The notes below the pieces were generated by a model. It was given only the letters and a program-made list of their open reading frames with translations, did not search any database and had not been told where the DNA came from. Positions 47,075 through 59,900 of a stretch of 64,000 nt of DNA are shown piece by piece. The stretch comes from Triplophysa rosa (taxonomy: Eukaryota > Chordata > Actinopteri > Cypriniformes > Nemacheilidae). The stretch spans positions 3,950,460-4,014,459 of the forward strand of contig NC_079900.1 in NCBI RefSeq assembly GCF_024868665.1. Reading direction: 5' to 3'. The translations under genes were made by a program, and so were the position numbers. Numbering within the stretch: the stretch's first letter is position 1; each line of letters starts with the position of its first letter.

Positions 47075-50000
47075 ATGGACAGCTATGAGGATTTCTGCGC
47101 ACGCATTTCGTCTAACCTTCAGTCAGAAATGATGCATCAAAAGAGCTGCAGTCCCGTACCTGTTCAAAGGGGGGCGCAGTCGTTCATCTGCTTTCATGAC
47201 AGGCCAGTTTTGTCTCCATTGGTGAGTATAGGCATATATAAAGAAGTGTTATTATAATTTATGCAAAACAAGACTTCAGACATGTTTTATTTCATTGACA
47301 TTCATTATTATTTTAATGTTGAATGTTGTGAATTTTCAGCTTAACGAGAAGCAAATAAGAGAGATGGCTGAATACAAGAAAAGAGCTATACAACTGGAAG
47401 CAAAGAGAGAAATTTATTATAAAAATAATCTCCTCAATCAGATTCAGAACCTTCTGTGGACTAGTAAGGTAAGAAAATTTCATTTCGATTAACATTTAAC
47501 ATTATTGTCAATCCAAGTTTACAGCAAAAGTGTTTAATGATAAAATAAAATGTATTATACTCAACTTACGTTGTAGGCACCAAAAGTATTGGATGTTCCA
47601 GATACTTTAGAGCAGCATGCGGCTCCTTCGACGAAAACAGAACAAAACAACGGTTGTACAGTGCATGATACTGCAAAACTAACACCAGGTGAGGGCACAG
47701 AGCCATTTATTTTGACCAGTAAGCCACCAGTATCCCCATCAGCTGAGAGCACAGAGGCCATAAAAGCGAAGATTGGAGAAGAAAAACAAGCACAAAACGA
47801 GGTTGATGCTGAAGAAGTGAGTCTGCAACACTTATTAAAAAAGTCCCGTGAATTTATTGAAAAAGAACAAGGTCGCCAGGGGTCAAAGTTCATCAGCAGC
47901 AACACAGTTGATGCAAAGGTGATGCCATCTGAAAGCCCGTCGGATAAAGAAAATGTCAGTTCTTTGGATGTGAGCGGGTCTTGTTTAACCGGCTATTTAC
48001 CGTCCGGTTACTCACCCAGCCAAACCTCTCCCGGTCCTCTCATAAGCCCAGAGCCCAATGTAACTGTCAGGCCCCATCGCGGACGCCCCCGCCCCATCTC
48101 TGCATACAGTATCTTCTTCTACCCCGACAACCCAAACCAACCAAGCACCACGGCCACCGGGAGACCACAGGATGCCCTGACCCCAAACCAAGACAGGAGG
48201 TTGCTCGGAGTGGAATCGTTGAGTTCGAATCGATGTGATGGCACCAGCTGGTTCAACCCATTGAGTGAGACCTTGAACACGAAGGGAAGATCAGAAACAT
48301 CTCCGGTGGACCCGGAAGTCATAAGCCCTGTGTTCAGGAGGAGGTGTCACACGCTGGATAGCCATCAGAGTCCGCTTATAGACAGGAGCCAGCAGAGAAT
48401 GCCTCGCTTTATGGCTGGGGTCACTGCGAGAACTCCCCCTCGCGTGTCTCCTACATCACCAATGAGCCAAAGCTACACACGAGAGAGTCCCTTGTGTGCA
48501 TTTATGGGGTCTGGTCTCACCCCAGGCTCTCCATCTCACGGCCACCTATCATTTGAGATAGAAGGTAACAGTGTTATTGGTCAGGGTGGTCTGAGCCCTG
48601 TAGCGGGCGAGGACGGGTGTGAATTGAGGGCCGTCGGTGAGCGTTACACAGTTCTCGGCCCCGTGTGCTCTTTGAGCCCTGGAGACGGATCATCACGGCA
48701 CTCCACGTCCAGTATTGGTATGTAAACAACGAGGTGTAAAATATACTACAGCAAAAACAACAAACGATCAAATCATTTACAAAAAAATAGTTTGGATTGC
48801 AAACACAAATGACTGTTTTGTTTCTGTCATTCAGGTTTTCCGTCTACCAGTTTGGATATCCCATCGCCCTCCATGCAGACTTCCATTTATATACGAGGCC
48901 TGAGCTACAGCGGAGGGAAAACAAGAAACAGGCTGAGCCAGGTAGTGTATTTTTCAATCATTTCTATAGCATTCCAATTTTGCGTAGCAGCTTTACGGTA
49001 AATACATTTGAGCACATATAGGGGCGGTTTCCCGAACAGGACTTAAGCCTAGACAAGAGGTGTCTCGGTCAAAAACAACTTGTACTGTATCTTAAAATAT
49101 TTATGTGCCATTGTTTTGTATCAACATGCACACAGTAATGGTTTTTTTGTAAAGTATGTTTTAAAAACGAACTAAATCCTAGTCCTGGTTTAAGATAATC
49201 CTTGTCCGGGAAACCGCACCACAGTGGACACGTAAGGAAAACAGTATAGAGATAAAGGATCTAAAAACAGGAAAATTATAAAATACATGATGTTAAATTA
49301 CATGGTATTATTGTAGACGTATTAAAGACTTGCAGAAGTTATTGCTGGGAAAAAATCTGTAGGATTACACAATGACATTTTTTTTTTCACTTTAATTTGT
49401 ACTGTTTCTTAATGAAGTTTAACATGCTGAATACGAAAATCTTTTTTTTACCATCGAGGGTACTCACAAAAAAAATAAAATCACGCATTTATACATTTCG
49501 GTATTGTTTCTACTCAAAAATGACAATTTAATGGCATAACACTGAGCTCAAAACAACAGTTTAACATAACACTTACTAAAAGTTCCAGATCACCCATCAT
49601 CGCTTCATCCCACCTTCAGAAATTCCTGTGATACAGAAATTCCTAGAATTTTCTGACATTGACAATTGGAAAATAATTATTTTAATACGTGAACATTTGT
49701 ACCGTTTTTGTTTATTTGCAATATACAGATATACTGTATCATAATATCAAAATGTACTACATATACGCTAAAACATTGGTGCTACATGAAAATAAATATT
49801 ACCAAAATAATTAGCACCACAGAATTGTACTATAAAAAGGTCGGGCGAAACAATAATTTGTTACACTATAATTACTTATCATAAAATCATATCCTATTCT
49901 ATACAGTATACTGGCCAAAAGTGCAATTTTTGCTTTTAATGCACCCTTAGGTTAAGTTAAGCCATCAAAAATGGACAAAATACATTTTTAAAGTATTTAT

Positions 50001-53000
50001 GGACAAAAGTATTTGGCAAATTGCCAAAAGACAGGAGGAATAACTGTCGTTTTTCTTTCTTAAGGGTACTTGTTTGTAAAAACACACATGTCATTCCAGC
50101 TTACAATTTTTTAAATATGAAATATCAATGTGCTCTTTACGGTTCAAGGAGGGTTGTGTAAAGTTTGTCAAACTCTAGCCTGTGCCCACAGAAGGAATGT
50201 TTGAAAAACATGTTAAATGTTGATTGTTTTTGCTCAGGTTCTAACAGCAGACCAGCAGAGGGCACTGTGTCGCCTCTGTGCTATCGTTAAAGGATTTCTC
50301 ACCAGAAGACTGTTAAAAACTGAGAAAGTGAAACATCTGTGTCAAACTGTGCAAGTGAGAATATGCGGTCATTTTCTTTCAGATTTGTATAACTGTTCTG
50401 TTCAAATGTTTTGTGCGTTTGATCCCTTTCACTGCTTTTCTCCTCAGGACACGCAGGAGTTTATTCATTCATTTGGTAGCGGTCAGATGTCTGAGCAGGA
50501 TTTCTCTCTGCACGAGCGAGTCAGAGCTCAGGTGAGAACTCACCGCTCAAAGGATTTTATCATAACAGTCAGTTTGAATAAAGAATAAAGTGTAAGTCGA
50601 ACCCTCAGCTGTTTACCATTAAAACCATTACAACGTCTTTATGTAGTGTGTTTTGGGTCCAGTGGTGTTTTTTGGTTCGCACCTACCGGAGCCCAACATA
50701 TGACTACCCACACAATTATAGTTTCCAATACAATTCCCATTATAACCATTAAACCCATTCTAATTTCTGTGCAGGTTTCTTTTGCGGTTTTTTCAGCAAG
50801 GCAACCCAAATGAAAGTCTAAAATATTGAACAAATATTTGAACTTTTTTCAATTTCACAACTTACTGAACTTAAGTGGTCATTCTAGCTCATGGTTTTTT
50901 CTGTTTCCCCGGCAGTTACGCGCAGCTTTGTTTGACATTCATGACATCTTCTTCACAATGCCACTGGAGGAGCGTCTGTTTTTGCTACAACTGGACAGAG
51001 ATCTTCGCACGGAGAGAAAGCTCAGAGAGATGGTACTCATGTTGTCCGTCTGTACTTCAATTTGATCTCACTTTCGTTGGTCTACTTCTATTTATTTTCT
51101 CATGGAAGCAGATCAGTTTGATTGTCTCTTTGCCAATCATTGCTTTCTTTTATTATTCCCTAAAGCATGTGTTGCATTGTTTCAAATGAATGTACAGAGT
51201 CTGTGTTTTCTTTCCAATGCTGCAGTTTAATTACAAACTTGGTCTTTTACTTTGTGACACACAGGAAAAGGCAAAAACCTCCAAAGACAAGATGATCCTG
51301 TCTGCTGCTACCCAGAAATCTCTTGATAGGAAAAAACAAAGGCGAGTGCCTACGCTTTGTGATTTATTAACACAAACGCATTTGTCTGATCGTTTCTTAA
51401 GAAAGCGCAATTTATGCATTTGAATCTGACCCAAATTGTTGTTTTACATAGTGACTGGATCATAAACAAGATTCGGATGCTCAGCAGAACTGACACCAGG
51501 GCTGGACAGGGAAGAAAAATCGGCCCTGGCATTTTTAGTTCCGCATCGGCCCTGCATTCGCGTTGCGTGCATTCGCATTTATAATACGTCCGTCTAAGCG
51601 GCCAACGCCTCCGTTCTGGCCCCATACGTTAGTGGCCCACCGGGAAAACGCCCGGTACGCCAGATGGCCAGTCCGCCCCTGACTGACACACATTATCCAT
51701 CAAATACCTCAGTGTAAAATTTCATAAATTTTGCCGGGAAACTTTCTTTGATGTGTGTCCAGAACACATTCCATAGTGACGCATTCCTGGCGTTTAGCTC
51801 GTGAAATAAAAATATGATACAAAATTGCATTGCTCGCATTTCACGGACTTACAGTTTGGTACGTGATGGTACAAGTGACATTGGCATGCACTTTATACCA
51901 CAGACATACAAAGCGCTTCAGCAAATAAATGACATTGTCATATAGGGACATTTTATTTGCATAAAGGCATATTTAAAGACATTCACTCACCGATTTGCTC
52001 TTCTTGTATTATAGGGTGGGTGAATCTCCAGGTCCGACGAGGAAAGCACAGAAGACCAAGAGTCCTCCTACAAAACGGTGAATAATTATACACAAATCAA
52101 GACACACAAACACTTTAATAATTGAATACATTACACTTGTAGTTTTCTAATATAATCTGCTTTTTCTGTCATATAAGGATTCTGCAGCCCAGTCAGGGTC
52201 AGAACGCTCTGGTTTCAGGCCAGCAGCTACTGCATCGCGGGTCAGTACTTTACCTTTGATCGCCCGCTCTCCCTCTCCTACTACTTCCCATTTTCTTTCA
52301 CACTTCTGCTTATGGAATTTGAACTTTAATACGATCTGCGGTGGACACATCCAGTACAGTACTGAAAATGCCACGAAACCTGCCAGACGTGTCAGCTGAC
52401 ATTCAAAATTGGCCACATTGGTTTGTAAATGCATTTGGCAGGATCGCATTTAGTTAACTGACGAGTTTTGGATCGAAATACCAGTGAATTATATGGCAAA
52501 GAACCATTTTATATAAATAGATAATTCTTGAAAGCTTCCAAATACACTATATATATATATACTGTACATACAGTGGATTAGAACAACAAACCAATGTGAA
52601 GTGACCTACAATCTGAATCAGAGTTATTATAGTTTTGATTTTAGTTTTATTAATATTTTCAATTAGCTTTTGTTAATTTTAAAGTTTTAGCAATTTTGGT
52701 ATATGCTTTTGTCATTTTATAATTAATTAGTTTTTTTTATGTTGCTATATAAGATTAATTAATTTTAATTTTTGTTTATTATTATAATTTAAGTCCTTTT
52801 AACTTATTTCAGTTTATTTTTTAAGCAACATTTCAATTTTTCATTTACTTTCAGTTTTTCCCAATAATGTTTAGGTCAACATTGTATTGGATTTTAATGA
52901 ACAGAAGCGTTTTCAACGTTTTAATTTTAGTAAACTAAAATAACCTTGATCTGAATTCAGTTCTGCTTTATAAAACATCATAGATTTAATAAAACGAGAA

Positions 53001-53168
53001 TTTAAAACAATAAGATACATTATAATATAGACCATAAGACAAGGCATTTTAATAACATTGTTTGATATATTTCTGTTTCTTTTAATGCGTTGCAGGAGTT
53101 ACAAAAAGAGCCCAGAGGAGAGAGTTCAGCATTCTGAGAGGCTTAAGAAACAGCATTCGCTGGGTTAA
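47075..53168 (+). CDS. ccp110: CP110, centriolar coiled-coil protein
   Basis: CP110 caps the distal ends of centrioles, limits centriole length and blocks ciliogenesis until removed. Coding exons: 47075-47221, 47340-47468, 47577-48717, 48835-48941, 50238-50354, 50448-50531, 50916-51032, 51265-51341, 52015-52077, 52178-52240, 53096-53168. Total 2118 nt, 705 residues, phases continuous. Family marks: CFHDRPVLSPLLN near residue 42, LQHLLKKSREFIEKEQGR (about 175-192), RPHRGRPRPISA, IVKGFLTRRLLKTEK (about 520-534, an IQ-like calmodulin-binding motif), FDIHDIFFTMPLEER and MILSAATQKSLDRKK. A KEN tripeptide lies at about 216-218. It is shorter than human CP110 (about 1000 residues), the loss falling in the variable middle. 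Intron 8 uses a GC donor. Leader exon ends at 46306; AATAAA at 53310. Confidence 0.93.
47577..48717 (+). CDS. ccp110: ccp110 large exon 3
   Basis: 1141 nt, ends phase 1. It encodes the low-complexity Ser/Pro-rich middle of CP110 with the LQHLLKKSREFIEKEQGR helix, the DKEN motif and many SP/TP sites. Such sites suit cyclin-dependent kinase regulation, although that is inference. Minus-strand frames inside it are shadows. Confidence 0.93.
49021..49221. mobile_element. Small inverted-repeat element in ccp110 intron 4
   Basis: Begins GGGGCGGTTTCCCGAACAGG and ends GTCCGGGAAACCGCACC, inverted ends, with inner inverted blocks around ACTTAAGCCTAG and ATCCTAGTCCTGGTTTAAG. No clear target duplication. 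Another piece of the family may lie near 56880. Confidence 0.55.
49222..50237. other. ccp110 intron 4, rest
   Basis: AT-rich intronic sequence without recognised exon. The flanking exon phases join directly, so none is needed. Confidence 0.45.
50238..51341 (+). CDS. ccp110: ccp110 exons 5-8, conserved C-terminal region
   Basis: Four exons (50238-50354, 50448-50531, 50916-51032, 51265-51341) encode the best-conserved part: IVKGFLTRRLLKTEKVKHL, TQEFIHSFGS, LHERVRAQLRAALFDIHDIF and ILSAATQKSLDRKKQR. In human CP110 this region binds calmodulin and partners. Exon 8 ends CAAAG before GCGAGT, a non-GT donor; the nearest GT donor would create a stop after splicing. Confidence 0.92.
51342..52014. other. 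ccp110 intron 8 (GC-AG type)
   Basis: Donor GCGAGT at 51342, acceptor TTGTATTATAG at 52014. Nothing else recognised inside. Confidence 0.6.
52241..53095. other. ccp110 intron 10
   Basis: AT-rich intron, with a low-complexity A/T part 52620-52950. A 100-codon minus-strand frame overlaps exon 10 and is a shadow. Confidence 0.45.
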
Positions 53169-53309
53169 CCTGACATTTACATAAAGTCACTAACTTCACC
53201 AGTATGTTGTACAAGACCCATAATAAGGCAAAACAATATTGTGCAGCTGCCATATGTCTGTCTAAACTCTAATTCAAAGCCGGAGAAATATTGAATTGAA
53301 TGAAGACAG

Positions 53310-53315
53310 AATAAA
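53310..53315 (+). terminator. ccp110: Putative ccp110 polyadenylation signal
   Basis: AATAAA 142 bp after the ccp110 stop codon. Confidence 0.55.
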
Positions 53316-53565
53316 GTCCTCATCTTAAATCTGAGGTGTCGACACTATTAATAACATTACAGCCTATGTGACATACATACATCATATATGATCCGTTGGT
53401 CCTTATGTTATTGTTTTACTTCACATTCTGTCTTCTTTATCACAGGAAGGCACTTTTAAATAATAAAAATGGAAAAAATACAGTGGTCAAGTAGAAAGGC
53501 ACATTTCATCTCAAACAATGACACCGACATGTTTCAACGTGTGTAAAACAACACTGCTGAACAGT

Positions 53566-53571
53566 TTTATT
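53566..53571 (-). terminator. dnaaf5: Putative dnaaf5 polyadenylation signal
   Basis: AATAAA on the minus strand (TTTATT on plus), about 230 bp after the dnaaf5 stop codon. Confidence 0.5.
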
Positions 53572-53800
53572 GAACAATATGAGAAGTACAAAACAAGAAT
53601 TAAATAAAGACTAGTTAAATTTTTTTACCTTTGACTACAGGGGAGGAATTCATTTTAATTATAAATATGATTTTATATAAGTTCACAGAAGGATAGTGGT
53701 ATCTCTGGATGTGAATTCACAACACTTCATCTCACTTTCATTCACACAAATTTGGTGTGTTGTGAGTTTGTTCACAGACGTGTGTGTGTGTGTGTGTGTC

Positions 53801-53925
53801 TTATAATGAGTGAATGTGCTGCAGCAGTTTATCACAGAACTCAGGGTTGCGTTGTTTCTCTCGCACAGCCTCCGTTTGTTGTTGTAGGAGATCACGATCA
53901 ACCTCACTAGCAACCTTCAAGACAT
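53801..53925 (-). CDS. dnaaf5: dnaaf5 last exon
   Basis: 125 nt. The acceptor TTTTACAG is followed by AT completing a split Asp codon. It encodes the terminal helix and stops at TAA. The (GT)n run at 53778-53799 begins right after the stop. Confidence 0.88.
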
Positions 53926-56900
53926 CTGTAAAAGAAAAAAAAGAGAGAAATGAAATTAAAATCCACTAAACTGGAACAGAAAATACTGCGGTGGAAAAAA
54001 TTAAAAGACGGTTTCATAATTATTTTCCATTTTTTCCTAAATTGACTATTTATAGGTGTGTGTTTGGGTAAAACGATCATTTTTGTTTCGTTCTGTTAAC
54101 TACTAACAACATTTCTCCCAAATTTAAAATAAAAATATTGTTTCTATTTGCAGAAAATTGGAGAAACAGGTCAAAATGACAGAAAAGATGCTCTATATTT
54201 TTTTTCTGACCTCAAATACCGCAAAGAAAACAAATTCATATTCAAAGTAATATTTCTAAATGCGTTTAGTTTAAAAATAATTTTTAGGTGATAACCTGGA
54301 TTTTCATCACAGTTTTCATGTGTCTTGTCATGCTGTCAGTCTTTCACATTGCTGTTGGATGACTTTGTCACTCCTGAGGTTTGATTTTGATAATATTCAA
54401 CGCACACTGGACTGGAACGGACACAAAACATCTAGAAATACGAATTAAATGATCATTTGGAATATTCTCTTCATTTTTTTCTGCGGCTGAATGTACAACG
54501 AGCTGCACATGCGGTTCAGACATGCTCTCATCTGGGAGATTCAGGTTCAAGTCTATCTAAAATATAGAAATATTCAATAAATATCAGGATTTATGATTAA
54601 TCTGCCAGGTAATACCGATCATTATAACTGTATTTATGTGTTACTATACCGTAACATTTGTGTATGTGAACTGAAACACGGTTCAGTTCAATGAACTGCT
54701 CTATTGTTGTCCTCGAATGTAAAATCATACTTTTCCTTGCCTTTATAAAAACATCAGACTCACCATTACGACCAAAACAAACTACAAAGCCGTGCTGTGT
54801 CCTCTCAGCGGCCGTGTCTTTGTTGTGGGGATTCGGTTTGATCCTGATTTGTTTGGTGGGGGGATTTACTTTTATCCTGCACTTTATTCGTCTGTGAGCG
54901 CACTAGAACACAAAGTTTTCTTTGTGTGAAGACACGAGTGAATTTCCTCAGTAACTTAAGCGCAGAGAGAGTGCGCTGTTATTACAAGCTTAACCCACGG
55001 AATGAGGGATTATGGGATATGGGAAGCGTGGCGCGATAATGGACATTAATCACATCTGACGTGTCTTTGAAATACGAGATGCGTTTAAGGGCAGAATGAC
55101 AAATAAAGACAAGATAAAGAAAAAACACACACAAACAATCAATTGTGTTTTCTACAGAGAGTATGCAGTGTGCAAACTAAACGCAACAGATGCTTTTATC
55201 TAAAGTGACTTACAGGTATACTTTTTATCAGTGTGTTCACTAGGATTAAAACCCATGACCTTTGCGTTGCGAACGCAATGCTGTACTAACTTAGGACTTC
55301 TATGGGCAAGTGCCAAGTGAACGTAGGCGCCCTAAATAAATAGCACAATAAGATCAGAAACACGTACTACGAAAGTAAATAGGGTTCATTTTGATTTCAA
55401 GTGACTTTATAAAAGTGTGTCAAGTATGTCTAAATATTACATGTGCAACCCTCTGTGTGTGTGTGTAAAGACACACTGGCATGTGATTATGGGTGCTGTC
55501 GACAGCTCGTGACCCTCTGAAGGCCGGTAGCAGAAGAGCGTGTGATGGATAGAGTGTAAAACCGCCGGATAAATGAGCTGCTTTGAAGTGATGAACGAGG
55601 AGGCCGAGCGACCGCAGCCCAGCGCTACACCGTTAACAAAGATCTGAATCACTTCCTGTTGCAGCAGGAAGAGATTTATCTTACACCGCGAGAGTGTCAA
55701 CGCCAGTCATCGGTGGAGATCCAGGTCAAAGTAGAAAAACATACACTACGAGCGGCCCTTACCGAGCACAGAGTCCTGGACTTTGCTGTCAGGGTCGTCC
55801 ATGTAGAGGAGAAGCTGCTGGAACAGCAACTCCAGGTGCGAACGACATGACTGAGCGTCGTAGTTTTTTCCCAGAGATGAGAACCACGTGCTGAGAGACT
55901 TCAGAGCTTCAACACGGACATCTTCACTGCTGTCATCTACACGCTTCAGCAACTCTGGAACACACACACACAAGTCCTTTAGTCCTACAGAGTACATGAC
56001 CTTGAAGTCACTTTGGATAAAAGCATCTGCCAAATGCACGGAGTAAATATAAAATGTACACCGATAAATAACCTGGATAGTCCAGTTGCATAAACTTAGC
56101 CGCTAAGTTAAGACTGCGTCTTAAAGGGGTCATATGGTGCAAATACGAGTTTTTCTGTGTCTTTGGTGTGTTCCAAGTTGCCCATGCATGTATTAAACAT
56201 GAAAAATTGCAAAAATTAAAGTGTCGTACCAAAAGATGCATTCTATCTAAAAGCGAATGCTCACCCAGACCTGCCTGAAACGCCCCACAAATCTACGTCA
56301 GTTCATGGTATGATTTGACTAATGGCTGGAATACACGACAAGACTTTTAAAATCTGAACAGATTTTTTTTAAACTAGACATCATACACTTGCAGACTTTT
56401 TAAAAGTTTCAGATAGAAACACACTAACTGATCAAATCTGCAGACTGGCACAGACTTTCTGCAACAAGTCCGGACTGAAAATCTGCCCAAATGTATATGC
56501 AAGTAAGGTGGTGTACCTGTCAGTACAATTGCTTTGGAACCTGATGTTCCAAATATGGTAAGAGGCGTTACATTTTCGTCACACGCTTGCAGTATTCGAC
56601 CAATCACTACGCACTGGTTAACTGGCCAATCATAGCACACCTCGCTTTTCAGAGCGATGAGCTTTGTAAAAAATCTGCGCATTTCAGAGAGGCGGAGCAA
56701 AGAGGAGATACAAACATGCACGGTATGTGGAAAATACAGCATTTTTGAACCTTAAATCGTGTATACACATTGCATTACATCTAAAACAAACGATAATATT
56801 CGTTTCAGCCATGTCATATGACCCCTTTAACAAGTAACATTAGTTAGGACTAATCAGTATTACTTCAGACTAGTCTAAGCAGTTTATGCAACCGGCCCCT

Positions 56901-59900
56901 GGTCTAGTATCCATTTTCAACAAAAAATAAGCTGGTAGAAATGGATACAATGCAAAAAAATATTTCACATGACCTTAAAGAAACAATGACATAAAAACAA
57001 CAATTAATCATTTCCTTTTGTTCTGACATTCAAAATCCATACTGCATGATAATCTTTTTGGTGGAAAACAAAAAGAGATTTGACGTGACTGATAGCCTCA
57101 GTCCCCATTTACTTTAATCATTCTTATTACACGGCTCGTTGGAATGCTTGATTCTGATTGGCCAGTCGCGGCATTTGCAGGTTCGTTATTCCCAGATAAC
57201 AACCTCTCAAAAATCATTTTGACAGGTTTTTGTTGACAAATTAAATATAAATATATCTTTTAATAACATATATCACATTATATTTACAAATGTTAAACCA
57301 AATTGCCTGTTCGTGACATTTGAACGTTGTTTCTTATCTGAAAACCAAAAGTAAATGGCTTTTTTTCTGCGATAAGAACCGGCTTCCAGTACATTATCCC
57401 TTACATACATGAGGTTGAGCAAATGATAACAGAGTTTTCATTTTTGACTATTTCGTGTCATTTTAATTTTCCCATCTCAGGTTTATGTCCAGTTTTTTGT
57501 CCGTTGGAAATGTTTAGAATATAATAGTTACAGACAGGCGAGTTTGATCAGGATTGGAGCTAAACTCCAAATAACTTTTCCTCAATACATGTAGAAATAT
57601 TACTGTTGTGTTGCTTAAAAGTGAATATGAACTTGTTTTCTTTGCAGTATTTGAGGTCTGAAAAATACACAGCATCTTTTCTGTTATTTTCACCCGTTTC
57701 TCCAGAAAATGGACCTCATGGGCCAGAGCTGAAAAGTTTTTGTGATGAACAATACCAACGACATAAGTTTATTTGACCACTATTTAATGCACTTCAGTCT
57801 TTCCTATTCCTATTTCATTCATGTCAAACTACTCTCAGGTCCATCTTTTCTCTGTCAATGTGTATGATGATGTTTACCCGGATAGATCTCGTTGAGCGAG
57901 TCCGTGTTGAGCTGATGCGCTGTCAGTTTCAGGAGTGAGTGAAGTGACCTGCAGGCCAATAAACGGGCCAGTCTGGAGTCTTCCTCCAGAGCCGAGATCA
58001 GCTGAGTCCTGAGGCTTTCCTCCACTGACAGAACCTACAAATGCATTACATAGCATCATTCACGCTAAAATGAATCAATTAATCACTAATATATATTTGA
58101 ATCTTTAGTTTTAGAATGTAATTTGGCATCATTACTCGCTCTGCTGGTAAAGCCGCCCCATGCAGAAGAGCTAAAACACAGCTCAGAGCAGCCGTCCTGA
58201 CAGCCGCAGCGCACCGACCCGAATGCCACACCAGATTAGGCAACAACAAGTCCTGTAGGACCACCTCCATATATTCACCAAATCTCCTACAGAGAGAGTA
58301 AAAAAAGCGAGAACACATTTAGCTTTATTAGCATTTATATATGCGACTTGACCTTTCTGAATGATATTACCAATATAGATAAATTTTCTGTAAAAAAAAA
58401 AAAAGTGTATGAGAGAAGCTCCTTTGGGCAAGTCTGGGGTAAAGGTAAATAAAGTTTTTATTTTAATACCAAAATTATGTAAATTATTATGTAAAATTAT
58501 TACAAAATTATGTTTTCTTGAAGTTTATAAAATGTCCTCATTTAAACAATTAGGCAATTATACACGTGTGTGTGTGTGTGTGTGTGTGGTTCACATTTCC
58601 ATTTCATTCTCTTTTACTTTGTAAATCAAAGACCCACATAAAACAAGAATCTGCCTGAGGTTAACAGTATCATACACCACATTAAGAGAGGGGGATTTTA
58701 CTAGATCTCTGTGGGCTATTATCCTGACATTATAATATGAATTATTTCAAAGGTTCTTCTTTGAAAGAGATAACATTTAGGCATCTCCAAGATGTCAAAA
58801 TGCACATTTATCATTGTGTCATCATGAATCACCTTCAATCCTATCATTTAAGTTGTGGTGTGTCATTGCACATTGAAAACGTGAATTCGGCTTCTTTCTG
58901 CGAGTTGGGCTGAGCTCACCCGAGTTAAACAATGTTGTTGTTTCATACGCTCAATGCTTTTGGGTCCTTGAATTGTTATTCATTGTGATGCAAACCGCAC
59001 AAGAACTACATGAAGTTCAAGATTTGTGTTTGTGTAGCAGGTGCGTTTGATGAACGGACCCCTGCGAGTCCACCGTCTTGCCGGCATCTAGCATTAGTTT
59101 GGACAGCATGGTGAAGATGTGAAGTCTCAGCTCCGGGTCTCGACTCGGTTCAACACAACTCTTTAACAACGGCAAAAAGGCTGACAGAAACTCTCCCACA
59201 ACCGGACCTGAAGGAAACACTCAACCGCATTAAAAGAGATCTAGCGAATCAATTCGGCCGCACAAAAATGTCATGCCCTCATGTTGAAATCACATTTTTT
59301 CCACGCACTCACCTGATTGGACAGCGATGATCTCCAGCTGTGTTTTCTGAACGGAGTGACCAGTCCAGGCGTGATGGGAGTCAAACAGCCATAGCAACAG
59401 ATCGGTCATGTGCCGTCTGTATAACTCGCACACCCCCGGCAGACTTTGAACCTCACACAGACGTCTCATCAGCTCTTCTGCCTTTGAGACAAACAAACAT
59501 TCAATCCATCTGCAACGGCGTGATATAATGTGGAAAAGCTGCGTTTTACCTCACTGTGCTGTTCCTGATGTGATGACAGACTCTGAACGCACACCAGAAC
59601 CTTCAAAAGCTGTATACTGATGACATCACAATCCACCTGACTCACCCGCAGCACAGTGTCAACACACGTCAACAACTGATCCAGATACAGTACCTGAAAG
59701 AAAGCATTTGAATTACTTGTTTCAAAATGATTTCATTGTGTGTGTGTGAGAGAGATCTAAATTGTCTGACCTCGGAAAGCTCCGATGAGTTTTTCTTTCC
59801 ATTACTCCCTGTTATTTTCCCTTTCCTAAAGCTCTTATCCCCTGAAAACCTGCTTCCACGCAGTGATCACATGTCTAGACAAAGTTTTCACATTCAGAGC

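Noticed and set aside
47561..47905. 114-codon minus-strand frame
   Set aside because: Antisense shadow of ccp110 exon 3.
55437..55700. Possible extra dnaaf5 exon after a good-looking CAACAG acceptor
   Set aside because: In the required phase it hits a stop within eight codons, and exons 55763-55954 and 53801-53925 already join in frame with family-like sequence.
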